Origin: an uncultured Chlorobiota bacterium
GTDB taxonomy: Bacteria > Bacteroidota > Bacteroidia > Bacteroidales > JAADGE01
NCBI GenBank assembly: GCA_947311265.1
Contig: CAMZKQ010000082.1
Location: 1-18,653 of the forward strand
Direction: 5' to 3'
Length of the DNA: 18,653 nucleotides
The notes below the pieces were generated by a model. The model saw nothing but the letters and a program-made list of their open reading frames with translations, searched no databases and was not told where the DNA came from. Positions 1 through 8,320 of the stretch are shown here, in pieces. Both the position numbers and the translations under genes were made by a program. Each line of letters starts with the position of its first letter. Position 1 is the stretch's first letter.

Positions 1-1
1 C

Positions 2-3000
2 GGTTTTATTCATAATTATAAATATCAATTTAATAAAAAAGATTACGGGATATACAAAAAATTAGATATTGCAGATTTGAGTATTCTGGAAATGGACTTT
101 CAATCTAGGGCTTTTGAGCTATCATCTGAAATTTTAGATTCTATAAGGCTTGTTGATGAGAAAAAATATTATGCTTTAACAGAGCAAGAGCGGGAGCGAA
201 TAGACCAAATGGCACAAGCCTGTTTGGCCATGCCACCAGACACACAATATGTTGATTTCTCCACTATTAACGAGCAATATTTGGGGAAATTAGAAATTGG
301 TAAAAAACGAATGTTGGATAGGCTTGTGGCATTTAGCTGTGCCAACTTAGAGCTAGTAGCAGTTACGCAAAACAACCCCGAAGTATTAGAGGTATTTCCC
401 AATATTGATACTACAATTGTAACTTCAAAGCTACAAAACCAGTACAAACGCATAGTGTCTAACCTTACGGCAAGTTTCATTTATAATGTACGCTACCCTT
501 TTGCTGAACCCGATTTTATTATTTATGAAGATTTTACTGAAGACGATAAAGGCTTGGTAGAAATGCTTTTTTTAATGCAATCTAAAAAGTACAGCAAAAA
601 CGTAATTGCCGCAATAAAATCCGAAGATGCCGCAGAATACCTTAAACTAGTTGGGAAACCTAAAGAAAATATTGATAAAATTGCAACAAAAATTTCTGCT
701 GCCCCCTACGACTCATCTTTTGTTGAGCTAAAAGATGAATTGTTCGATTTCTATAGCGATTTATCGCTCGAAGAAAAGCAAAAAACAGATCGGCTAATCG
801 TGTATAAATTGCAAACCATTATTGAAGCAAAAAAACAAGCCGCAATAAAATATGTGGATATTTTAACCGACGAACTAGGCGTTTCGGACTCCGACGAAGC
901 AGGCGAACTATTTACAAAAAATGAACTAGAAGATATTGAGCGTATTTTATCTTTCAAAATGGCTTGCCACGTGCATAATATAAATTTACCATTTATCGAA
1001 AGCGACACTTTGCTATTTGCCAAGCTATCGCTCGAAAACATTAGTATCTTGGATATGATGTACCAAACAAAAGTATATGCTATGCAAGACCCAGCAGTTT
1101 TAAAAGCTATCCGAGAAGCAGATGCCAACGAATATCAAAAACTAAATAAAGCAGATAAAGGATTTGTGGATATTGTGGCAGAAACTTTTGTATTCAACGA
1201 TAGTTCGGAGTATATAAAACTATCCAAATTTGATGCCGAAAAATACGAAGCTTTTACAATATCCGAAAAATATAAAATAGATAGGCTCTTAGTCTATAAA
1301 TTGAAAAAATTATACACCCCCGAACCAACCATAGCCTATACCGAAGAGTTCTTAAATAGAGATGTCATTTATGTTAAAGAATTAAGTGCCGAAAACGGAG
1401 TAATTTCAAAAGATTTATATTTGAAGTACGATAAAATCCTTTCAGTATTGCTTGCCAGCGAAATACACCAAGTGCCATTGCCATTTATAAAAAGCGATTT
1501 TAAAGTATATGATAAACTTACCTTGGAAGACAAAAGTTTAATAGACATGATGCTAAAAGGTAAAAAAATAGCATTGCAAAACCAACTCCTTGTAGATTCG
1601 CTCAGAAGTAAAGACGCAAAACGATACACCAAACTCTCGCAAGACGATAAAGATTTTATTGATAGAATTGTTGTAGAATACCTAGAAGTTGATGAGCCTA
1701 GTGCAGCAATAGCCATACAAAACAACGATGCAGATAGGTATGAAAAACTAAGCACCAAAGTTAAATACAGAACAGATAGGCTGATAGCCCATCGGCTTCA
1801 ATACTACAGCCAATCCAAAATTATGGATCAAGAGTTAGAGGCAGTTATTGATAACGACGATTTGGCAATTGAGGAAATTGTAGAAGAAAGTTTAATTTCA
1901 AAAGACAGCAAAGAAACTTTTGACCGTTTAATTACCTTCAAATTTGCCTGCTATATTTATAGCCAAAAATTACCATACCCCGAAATGGATTATAAATTGG
2001 CAAAAGGACTTTCGGAAGACGATTTAAGTATTATGGATATGATGGTACTTGCAAAAACCTTTAACTATAAAACTGCAGGAGCTATTGACTCTGTTAAGAA
2101 TACCGATATTATCGCCTACTCCCTCCTAGAACCAGAAAAAAAACAATTTGTAGATAACCTGCTAAAGGCATACATTAGTGCAGGAGATAGTGCCGAATTT
2201 ATTGTTTTAAACAAAAAAGAGAGCAAGCAATATGCTAAACTTTCCCTTAAAGAAAAATTTAAAATTGACCGCCTGTTTATTTCTCGCCTAAGCTCGCAAA
2301 TCGAAAACGACTACTTGGTAGCAGATGCCGAAGCACTACTTAATAATGATAAATTAACCGAAGATATTAAAGAATTAGTAACAGAAACAGACTTAATTTC
2401 AGCTATAGATTTAGAGAATTATGAAAAGGTAATTTCCTTTAAATCAGCACAATATATACACAACTTACGAGTGCCAATGATAAGTATGGACTACGATACT
2501 TACGAAAAAATGTCTATCGACGATAAAAGTATCCTCGATATGATGTACAAAGCCAGAATGATAGCCATTGAAGACGAGAAAACCCTAAAACTACTCCGCC
2601 AATCAGATGCACAAAAATACTATTATCTAAAAAAAGACGATAAAGAATTTATAGACAGAATTGTAGATAAATTTGTAGATGCAGATATTAGCGATGTCTT
2701 TATAGATTTGAGCAATAACGACTCAAAACGCTATGCAAATATGGGCATTAAAGAGAAAATTAAAACAGACAGAATACTACTTTTTAGGTTGCAAAAACTA
2801 ATAAAAAACCCAGACGCATACATCTTAGAATCAACCGACTCCCTTAGCCAAAATATTGATGAACTTGCAAAAACAACAGGCGTAATAAATAATGCAGATT
2901 TTGTTGCCTATGAAAAAATCCTTTCCATACGAGTTGCTAGCTACATTTACGGAAAAAAAATACCTTATATAGAATCCGATTATCGCCTTGAAAGTAGAAT

Positions 3001-3295
3001 GGGAATAGACGATTTAAGTATTGTAGATATGATGTACGAATCTAAAACCTATCAGCTTAGTTCTGAGCTTATTACAAGTATAAAGAAAAGCGATAAAATG
3101 CTTTTTAAAAGCCTTTCTAACACAGAAAAAGACTTTCTGGAAAGAATAGTAGAAAAATATAAAGAAGAACCCGATGCTAATTTTATTCGCCTGAAAAAAG
3201 AAGATGCACACCAATATAATAAACTAAGCACACTCGAAAAAAACCGCATTGACCGCTTAATTGTAGCACAATTTACCAAAGATTTAGTAGATACA
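2..3295 (+). repeat. Seven ~164-residue protein super-repeats
   Basis: Unit boundaries, set on the conserved [SCQG]-x-I-[YH] start, fall at about 2, 473, 965, 1457, 1949, 2450 and 2939. The five complete internal units are 164, 164, 164, 167 and 163 residues long. The first is 157 residues from the window edge, and the last decays after about 3290. Within each unit four modules of roughly 28-60 residues recur: (a) ending in I-[LMVI]-D-M-M, (b) F-[IV]-D-R-[IV], (c) K-[IT]-D-R-[LI]-[LI] and (d) Y-[ED]-K-[IV]-[LI]-S. The DNA copies are strongly diverged, so this is an old protein-level duplication and not a recent DNA repeat. Confidence 0.85.
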
Positions 3296-3436
3296 GACAC
3301 GCCTGATACAGTTAGAATTGAAGCCAAACCATGGCCAGCAATTGTTCAGAATTTTGAATTTGAAACCGGGCTAAACTGCATTAAACCAAAAGTAAAATGC
3401 CACCCTTGTTACCGCAAAAACAGGAGCGAAAATTAG
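2..3436 (+). CDS. Giant tandem-repeat envelope protein, repeat region (5' end outside window)
   Basis: The frame is open from base 2, and the residues before the first possible start (TTG at 77) already match the repeat consensus, so the gene begins upstream and 77 is not a real start. The visible 1144 residues are about seven copies of a ~164-residue unit rich in Lys, Asp, Glu, Ile, Leu and Tyr, predicted all-helical. Units open with an aromatic-rich segment of the type [SCQ]-x-I-[YH]-N followed by P-[FY]-x-x-x-D, and carry repeated Y-x-K-L...K..I-D-[RM] motifs. No transmembrane segment is visible in this part. The frame stops at 3434-3436 just as a beta domain should begin, and that domain with an OmpA-like domain continues in another frame (3396-4016). 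I infer that the intact protein is exported and peptidoglycan-bound, with the repeats as a long solenoid, perhaps for adhesion or as a spacer. I do not recognise the repeat family. Confidence 0.85.
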   Translation, partial: GFIHNYKYQFNKKDYGIYKKLDIADLSILEMDFQSRAFELSSEILDSIRLVDEKKYYALTEQERERIDQMAQACLAMPPDTQYVDFSTINEQYLGKLEIGKKRMLDRLVAFSCANLELVAVTQNNPEVLEVFPNIDTTIVTSKLQNQYKRIVSNLTASFIYNVRYPFAEPDFIIYEDFTEDDKGLVEMLFLMQSKKYSKNVIAAIKSEDAAEYLKLVGKPKENIDKIATKISAAPYDSSFVELKDELFDFYSDLSLEEKQKTDRLIVYKLQTIIEAKKQAAIKYVDILTDELGVSDSDEAGELFTKNELEDIERILSFKMACHVHNINLPFIESDTLLFAKLSLENISILDMMYQTKVYAMQDPAVLKAIREADANEYQKLNKADKGFVDIVAETFVFNDSSEYIKLSKFDAEKYEAFTISEKYKIDRLLVYKLKKLYTPEPTIAYTEEFLNRDVIYVKELSAENGVISKDLYLKYDKILSVLLASEIHQVPLPFIKSDFKVYDKLTLEDKSLIDMMLKGKKIALQNQLLVDSLRSKDAKRYTKLSQDDKDFIDRIVVEYLEVDEPSAAIAIQNNDADRYEKLSTKVKYRTDRLIAHRLQYYSQSKIMDQELEAVIDNDDLAIEEIVEESLISKDSKETFDRLITFKFACYIYSQKLPYPEMDYKLAKGLSEDDLSIMDMMVLAKTFNYKTAGAIDSVKNTDIIAYSLLEPEKKQFVDNLLKAYISAGDSAEFIVLNKKESKQYAKLSLKEKFKIDRLFISRLSSQIENDYLVADAEALLNNDKLTEDIKELVTETDLISAIDLENYEKVISFKSAQYIHNLRVPMISMDYDTYEKMSIDDKSILDMMYKARMIAIEDEKTLKLLRQSDAQKYYYLKKDDKEFIDRIVDKFVDADISDVFIDLSNNDSKRYANMGIKEKIKTDRILLFRLQKLIKNPDAYILESTDSLSQNIDELAKTTGVINNADFVAYEKILSIRVASYIYGKKIPYIESDYRLESRMGIDDLSIVDMMYESKTYQLSSELITSIKKSDKMLFKSLSNTEKDFLERIVEKYKEEPDANFIRLKKEDAHQYNKLSTLEKNRIDRLIVAQFTKDLVDTDTPDTVRIEAKPWPAIVQNFEFETGLNCIKPKVKCHPCYRKNRSEN
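3392..3400 (+). other. Apparent +1 frameshift site in the repeat-OmpA gene
   Basis: The upstream frame reads GTA-AAA-TGC here, while the downstream frame is closed by a TAA at 3393-3395 and opens only from 3396. The switch must therefore lie between this TAA and the stop at 3434. Dropping one A from the four-A run at 3394-3397 gives Val-Asn-Ala-Thr-Leu-Val-Thr-Ala, which reads smoothly into the beta domain. That makes the A-run the most economical site. Confidence 0.65.
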
Positions 3437-4016
3437 CGGAATTAAAATCGACTTATTCTCGCAAGGCAAACACATTGCCTACACATACACCGATACAAAA
3501 GGCTTCTTTGGATTTGAAGAACCAAAAACAAATGCTATTTATGATTTTCAAATTGAAACCGATAAATTAGCAGAAGGTTCAGTCTATTTTATCAGTAATT
3601 TTAAATTAAAATGCGAACAAGCCAAAATAAAAACCGTAAAAAAAGACACCCTAAAAGCCGTTGTTGATAAAACAATTAGACCCATCGAAAATGTATTTTT
3701 CGCCTACAATGAAGTCAAAATAACAAAACAAACTGCACAAGTGCTTGACCGAATTATTCTGTACTACAAAAGCCACGAAAACTGCCGAATGTTCCTCAAT
3801 GCCTTTACAGATAATGTTGGCTCTGAAAGCTATAATATGTACCTAAGCAAGCAAAGAGGCAAAGCCGTTTTAAACTACATGACCAAACATGGCGTAAACT
3901 GGAAACACATAAAAATCCATGCCGAAGGCAAAGAAAACCCATCTGCACCCAACAGCAACTCCAAGCAAAGAGAAATAAATAGGCGTGTCGAAATAATTGT
4001 AATGGGTATTAACTAA
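3396..4016 (+). pseudogene. OmpA-like C-terminal part of the giant repeat protein, separated by a frameshift
   Basis: This frame is open from 3396 to the TAA at 4014-4016 and has no convincing start; a GTG at 3741 lies inside a domain. The first ~50 residues look like a carboxypeptidase-regulatory/CNA-B type beta sandwich (V-T-A-K-T-G-A-K-I-S-G, later T-D-T-K-G-F-F-G-F). From about 3690 it is a typical OmpA C-terminal domain: a beta strand with F-F-A-Y-N-E-V-K-I, then F-T-D-N-V-G, L-S-K-Q-R-G-K-A-V, E-G-K-E-N-P and a final N-R-R-V-E-I. In OmpA, Pal and MotB the Asp of the TD motif and the Arg near the end bind diaminopimelate of peptidoglycan; both are present. It is clearly the continuation of the upstream repeat gene. 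The break may be a sequencing error, a real mutation or a recoding site, so 'pseudogene' is a conservative label. Confidence 0.75.
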
Positions 4017-4030
4017 TATTTAAAACTTAT

Positions 4031-4062
4031 TTTGGAAAAATAAACATCTTATATTATATTTA
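4031..4062 (+). promoter_or_regulatory. Candidate Bacteroidota promoter for the SpoIIE phosphatase gene
   Basis: The 137-base gap 4017-4153 contains TTTG at 4031-4034, then 20 bases, then TATATTTA at 4055-4062. This fits the Bacteroidota primary-sigma pattern TTTG-N19/20-TAnnTTTG with a mismatch only in the last base. It would give a leader of about 85 bases. A second, poorer arrangement (TTG at 4091, TACTTTTTTTG at 4111-4121) lies closer to the start. The rest of the gap is plain AT-rich sequence. Confidence 0.35.
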
Positions 4063-4153
4063 CACCTTTATTAAACTTCTAGCACAGAATTTGTATTGTA
4101 AAATATAGATTACTTTTTTTGCATAATAATTAACAACAAACCAATATTTTCAA

Positions 4154-6469
4154 ATGAAAATATCAACTAAACTTATACTTGCCTTCGGTATCTTAATGAT
4201 TGGTATGATAATCAATGCAGTATTGATATACACCACTATTTCATCTAATAATGAAATTACCAAAAGATTTAAAGAAGTTTACCAACCATCTGCCGATAAA
4301 TTACAAGAACTAGAAGGTATGATAAACAAATCAAAAATGCTCATTAATAATTGGGTAAATGAAATACCACCCAATACACCACTAAAAGTAGAACTAGACT
4401 CTCTGCAAAGCACACTTTACCCAGAGCTAAAAAAAGCCATTAAACCACTAGCCACCCAGTGGAATTCAGATAATCAAAAAGAATACAAAATTGTAACCCT
4501 GAAAATTGACAGCCTTTTTAATGCCTACACAGAGATAAAAGGGCAACTTAAAACCCTTCTAGATTACGACGACCCAATGGTTATATTTTCCACCGCAGGG
4601 AGAGTCGAGCAAGGAGGCGATGTCAATTTCCTATTTAAGCGAACTGTAAAAAAACTAAATGTCCTTCTAGATGCACAGAACAAAATTGTAGAAGAACAAA
4701 ACGAAATAATGCAAAGCTCATCAGAAGAACTAATCAACCTAATTTTCATGATGACAGGCATACTTGCCGTTTTGTTAGTAATAATTGCCTTTATTACTAT
4801 TCGAGCCATTGTAAAACCAATGTCCTATATTACAAAAGTAACTAAGGATAGGGGGATAGGCTTTTTACCAGACGAGCCACTAAAAGTTTCCAAAGACGAA
4901 GTAGGGCAAATGTCCGAAGCTCTAAACGCACTAGTGGGAGCATTCAGTAAACAATCCGAGTTTGCACTAGAAGTAGGACACGAAAATTTTGAACACCAAT
5001 TTGAACCATTAAGCAAAGAAGACCAACTAGGTAATGCACTACTTGCCATGCGCGACGGGCTTAAAAAAGCAAAAATTGAAGAAGAAAAAAGAGCATGGAC
5101 AACCGAGGGTTTAGCCAGTTTTGGCGAAGTATTGGGAGAAACTTCCGAGCTAAATAAATTAGGACAAAAGTTAATTGAATTTTTAAGCTCCTATATAGGG
5201 GCTTACGAAGGGCGTATTTTTATTATAAATGAAGATAGCGACATAAAAGAAGAGTACTTCCTAAAAAGGTTAAGTTACTATCCTGATAATCATTCAAATA
5301 AAGAAGAAAGTGAAGTGCAGTTTTCCAAGCAACACTTGCTGGGCAACACCTTTTATAATAAAAGCACAAAATATTTGCTCGGTAGAGATATTCCAAAAGC
5401 CTACTTACTAAAGCCTGAAAAAAGACCAAAATCTATTTTAGTTGTTCCACTCACGGTCGAAGAAAAATATGTTGGAGTAATTGAAATTTCATCACTTAAA
5501 AAATTTAGTAACGAAGAAGTAGCCTTTGTAGAACATGCCGCAGCACGTATTGCATCAACATTACTATTATTTAACATCAATTATCAAACCCAGCTATTAC
5601 TCGGAAAACTGCAAGTTGCCAACGTTCAGTTAAAAGAAAACGAAGAACAACTCGAACAAAAAGTAATAGAAAGAACTGCCGAAGTGGTAGAAAAATCGCA
5701 AGAAATTGAAGAGAAAAACAAACACATTACTGCAAGTATAAACTATGCAAAACGCATACAAGAAGCAATGTTACCCCAGTACGACTCTATTAAAAAAGCC
5801 CTCCCAAACTCCTTTATCCTATTTAAACCAAGAGATATTGTTTCAGGTGATTTTTATTGGTTTGCCGAAGTCGGGAATAAAATAATTATAACAGCGATTG
5901 ACTGTACTGGGCATGGCGTTCCAGGTGCACTAATGTCCATGATTGGCAACTCTTACCTTAACCAGATTGTACAATCAGGCGTTACAGATTCCGACTTAAT
6001 ATTGAATGAGCTACATGTAAATATCCGTAGAGCCTTGAAACAAGGCGAAGTATCTAATAACGATGGTATGGATATGGCACTTGTTGTTATAGATAAAGAC
6101 AAAAATGAAATGCAATTTACAGGAGCAAAAAACCCACTTATTTATATCCAGGATGGAGAGCTTACACAGGTGAAGGCAAATAAATTCCCAATAGGTGGGC
6201 AGCAACGAGAAGAACAACGAATTTTTTCAAAAACAATTGTTGATATATCAAAACCAACTACTTTATACCTCTTTACAGATGGTTACCAAGACCAAACTGG
6301 TGGCCCTAGAAAACGCAAGTTCATGACAAAAAATTTCCGGCAAATGCTGCATGAAGTTTCGCCTCACCCAATGGACAAACAAAAAGAAATTCTCGAGTCT
6401 ATACTAAGAGAATGGCAAGGAGAAATGGATCAAATTGATGATATTCTAGTTATAGGTGTTAAATTATAA
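4154..6469 (+). CDS. Membrane-bound HAMP-GAF-SpoIIE (PP2C-type) serine/threonine phosphatase
   Basis: The 771-residue protein has a first membrane helix at about 7-29, an extracytoplasmic helical sensor region to about 194, a second membrane helix at about 195-217 and a HAMP linker (about 216-310, possibly two HAMP-like units, with the P-L-S-K-E-D-Q-L-G-N segment common in such proteins). A GAF domain follows at about 329-470, then a long coiled coil at about 480-535 and a C-terminal SpoIIE/RsbU domain from about 540. The phosphatase motifs are intact: S-G-D-F-Y-W, D-C-T-G-H-G-V-P-G, D-G-M-D-M-A, L-F-T-D-G and a final D-D-I-L-V, which supply the metal-binding aspartates. In this family the enzyme dephosphorylates anti-sigma-antagonist proteins or similar partners in response to a signal. 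No partner kinase or antagonist gene is adjacent, so substrate and signal are unknown. ATG at 4154 is chosen because it directly precedes the first membrane helix. Confidence 0.9.
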   Translation: MKISTKLILAFGILMIGMIINAVLIYTTISSNNEITKRFKEVYQPSADKLQELEGMINKSKMLINNWVNEIPPNTPLKVELDSLQSTLYPELKKAIKPLATQWNSDNQKEYKIVTLKIDSLFNAYTEIKGQLKTLLDYDDPMVIFSTAGRVEQGGDVNFLFKRTVKKLNVLLDAQNKIVEEQNEIMQSSSEELINLIFMMTGILAVLLVIIAFITIRAIVKPMSYITKVTKDRGIGFLPDEPLKVSKDEVGQMSEALNALVGAFSKQSEFALEVGHENFEHQFEPLSKEDQLGNALLAMRDGLKKAKIEEEKRAWTTEGLASFGEVLGETSELNKLGQKLIEFLSSYIGAYEGRIFIINEDSDIKEEYFLKRLSYYPDNHSNKEESEVQFSKQHLLGNTFYNKSTKYLLGRDIPKAYLLKPEKRPKSILVVPLTVEEKYVGVIEISSLKKFSNEEVAFVEHAAARIASTLLLFNINYQTQLLLGKLQVANVQLKENEEQLEQKVIERTAEVVEKSQEIEEKNKHITASINYAKRIQEAMLPQYDSIKKALPNSFILFKPRDIVSGDFYWFAEVGNKIIITAIDCTGHGVPGALMSMIGNSYLNQIVQSGVTDSDLILNELHVNIRRALKQGEVSNNDGMDMALVVIDKDKNEMQFTGAKNPLIYIQDGELTQVKANKFPIGGQQREEQRIFSKTIVDISKPTTLYLFTDGYQDQTGGPRKRKFMTKNFRQMLHEVSPHPMDKQKEILESILREWQGEMDQIDDILVIGVKL

Positions 6470-6499
6470 GAAAAAATAACCTTAGAATTAGGCTTTTTA
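6470..6499. terminator. Possible bidirectional terminator between convergent genes
   Basis: Only 27 bases separate the stop of the phosphatase gene (6469) from the stop of the minus-strand gene (6497-6499). They contain an A-run (6471-6476), CCT at 6480-6482, a seven-base loop, AGG at 6490-6492 and a T-run (6494-6498). The arms pair as A-tract/T-tract plus CCT/AGG with a small internal bulge. This is a weak hairpin, but its position and flanking A and T tracts fit termination in both directions. Confidence 0.4.
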
Positions 6500-7210
6500 A
6501 TATTCTAAAACCCACTTTATAGCCCCCGAATTATTAACTTTTTCATATTTCTCAATATTTTCAAAATCAATAAAATGCTTTTCAGCAACACGTTTTCCTG
6601 ATAATTTAGAGCAAAAAAATACTTGCACCTCTTTATTTTCAACTTCTTGAAAGCCAATTTTTTCAAACCCTTTACTGCTTCCCCAATCGTTATCCGAGTA
6701 GGTCATTATATTATCAACGGTCTTCATTTTTGAGTAGGCTTTTAGCATTTTACTTAGCCCCCCAACAACTGTAAAGTTGTTTTTGTTGCTAAAACGCAAC
6801 AACTCCCCAGACTTTCCTGCCCTTAGATTTCTAAAATGTGCAAACGAACAAACGGCAACTAACTCATTTTTATAAAATAAGCCCAATGATAGTTTCGACT
6901 GAACAGCACCATAAATATGATGCTTATCTAAAAAAGCATTGGCCTCTAATTTGTTGATTTTTAAAACTTTACACTTTCTTGCAAAAAGACGATTAGACTT
7001 TCCGAAAATGGAATGAATTTTGCTCTTAACAACAGCTGGACGAGCCACCCACCAATCCTCAAAAACAGTAAAATAGACTGTACTATTTTTATAATTATTA
7101 TAGCCTGAAAAAGGACAAAAGTACAAACTTTCCTTTTCTGCCATAGGCAGATTATTGGCTTTAAAAAAGGAGTGTAGCCACAATGTGAAGGTCTGAAAAT
7201 TTGTTTGCAC
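6497..7210 (-). CDS. Hef-like (homing-endonuclease-associated) GNAT-fold protein
   Basis: The protein has 237 residues if it starts at the GTG at 7210; an in-frame ATG at 7144 would give 215. The central and C-terminal parts match what I recall of the module in phage Hef-type homing endonucleases and related stand-alone proteins: a D-W-W motif with K-S-K-I-H-S-I-F-G, then R-L-F-A-R-K-C-K-V, D-K-H-H-I-Y-G, a L-G-L-F-Y-K-N-E-L-V-A-V strand pair, G-E-L-L-R-F, V-V-G-G-L-S-K-M-L, and Y-S-D-N-D-W-G followed by F-E-K-I-G-F. The last elements resemble an acetyltransferase-like fold, but I see no clear acetyl-CoA loop or GIY-YIG/HNH nuclease motif. The role is unknown: it could be a remnant or relative of a selfish endonuclease, or a domesticated DNA-binding protein. 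It stands alone on this strand between two plus-strand genes, which fits an independent insertion. Confidence 0.5.
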   Translation of the reverse strand: MQTNFQTFTLWLHSFFKANNLPMAEKESLYFCPFSGYNNYKNSTVYFTVFEDWWVARPAVVKSKIHSIFGKSNRLFARKCKVLKINKLEANAFLDKHHIYGAVQSKLSLGLFYKNELVAVCSFAHFRNLRAGKSGELLRFSNKNNFTVVGGLSKMLKAYSKMKTVDNIMTYSDNDWGSSKGFEKIGFQEVENKEVQVFFCSKLSGKRVAEKHFIDFENIEKYEKVNNSGAIKWVLEY

Positions 7211-7248
7211 TTTTAAGTAAATTTAGTGAAAATTCAATTTTAAAGTTG

Positions 7249-7256
7249 TACTTTTG
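7249..7256 (+). promoter_or_regulatory. Candidate -7 element (TACTTTTG) upstream of the lipoprotein gene
   Basis: TACTTTTG is an exact match to the Bacteroidota -7 consensus TAnnTTTG and lies 33 bases before the assigned start at 7289. No TTG is found at the expected spacing near 7227, so only half of the promoter is supported. The same octamer occurs upstream of mutS on the other strand. Confidence 0.3.
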
Positions 7257-7288
7257 ATATAATTATAAAAGTAAATTATTCTATCCTT

Positions 7289-8320
7289 TTGGCAAATTTA
7301 ACAACAAAATTAGCTCTTATTTTATTCACTAGCTCCTTTTTATTTTCCTGTTCGGATAAAGAAAACATTGAGCGGGCGGTATATATATGGAAAGCCAAAC
7401 AGAGTTTTGAGCAGCATGATGCAAAATTTATAACGAGCAATAAAATATCTAAAATATACATTCGTTTTTTCGATACGAGTACTGACGGTAAAGGCAATTC
7501 TAAACCAAAATCTGAATTAAAACTCAAAGGAGAAACTCCAACTAATGTAGAAATAATTCCCACTATTTTTATAGAAAACAATGTTTTTTTACAGCTAAAA
7601 AAAAAAGACTTAAATAAGTTGCCAAAGCAAATTTTATCGAAGATATTTTATATTTTTAAACAACGGTTTCCAAAACACAAATTACAAGAAATTCAATTCG
7701 ATTGCGACTGGACGCTTGCTACAAGAGTAAATTACTTTTCTTTTTTAAAACAATTTAAACAAAAAAATCCAGAGGTCGAAATATCGGCTACCATTAGGCT
7801 GCACCAAATTAAATATCAGCAAAAAACAGGCGTGCCGCCTGTAGATAAAGGGGTTTTGATGTACTACAATATGGGAGATATAAAAGAAATAGATGAACCA
7901 AATTCGATTTTAAATAACGAAATAGGGCAACTCTATATTTCAGATAAAACAAGATACCCAGTAGAACTTAGCCTTGCACTGCCTGTATATTCTTGGGGGA
8001 TTTGGTTTAAAAATAGCAAATTTAAAAGTTTAATTTATGATATTAATGAGCAAAATATCCACGAATTAAGTTTTTTAACCCCTATAAAAAATAATAACTA
8101 CCAAGTAAATAAAGATACTGTTTTTGCAGAAAAGTACCTCCGAAATGGCGATGTTTTAAGAGTTGAAATCCCAAAAATGAAGGCACTCGAGGAAGCAAAA
8201 AAGATATGCAAAAATCTAAAAAGCAATAAAAAGCCTCAAATAATTATATTTAGTTATGACAATAAAAATTCAAACTATTTTTCTAGCGAAAAATTGGAAA
8301 AAATATATTCTAATTATTAG
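7289..8320 (+). CDS. Putative lipoprotein, possibly DUF3142/TIM-barrel-like
   Basis: The 343-residue protein has a hydrophobic signal (about residues 6-20) ending in L-F-S-C-S, a good lipobox that makes Cys21 the probable lipidated residue. The start is TTG at 7289; no ATG or GTG lies upstream in frame before the stop at 7241, and TTG gives a sensible short signal peptide. The mature part has strand-like segments spaced as in a barrel: A-V-Y-I-W, K-I-Y-I-R-F-F-D, then I-Q-F-D-C-D-W-T with T-R, an I-S-A-T-I-R-L strand, V-L-M-Y-Y-N-M-G and L-A-L-P-V-Y-S-W-G. The acidic D-C-D-W-T segment and overall order remind me of DUF3142-type glycosidase-like proteins, but I cannot prove this. The last 65 bases overlap the start of the next gene, which suggests translational coupling and a shared task in the envelope. 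Confidence 0.7.
   Translation: MANLTTKLALILFTSSFLFSCSDKENIERAVYIWKAKQSFEQHDAKFITSNKISKIYIRFFDTSTDGKGNSKPKSELKLKGETPTNVEIIPTIFIENNVFLQLKKKDLNKLPKQILSKIFYIFKQRFPKHKLQEIQFDCDWTLATRVNYFSFLKQFKQKNPEVEISATIRLHQIKYQQKTGVPPVDKGVLMYYNMGDIKEIDEPNSILNNEIGQLYISDKTRYPVELSLALPVYSWGIWFKNSKFKSLIYDINEQNIHELSFLTPIKNNNYQVNKDTVFAEKYLRNGDVLRVEIPKMKALEEAKKICKNLKSNKKPQIIIFSYDNKNSNYFSSEKLEKIYSNY

Noticed and set aside
77..79. TTG as the start of the repeat protein gene
   Set aside because: The frame is open to base 2 and the upstream residues fit the repeat consensus, so the gene begins outside the window.
751..1758. Minus-strand open frames inside the repeat gene
   Set aside because: They are serine-rich shadows of the Lys/Asp/Glu-rich repeat coding frame, with no independent evidence.
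2..3295. CRISPR-like or DNA satellite repeats
   Set aside because: The periodicity is about 492 bases, diverged at DNA level and only clear in protein, with no short identical repeats and spacers.
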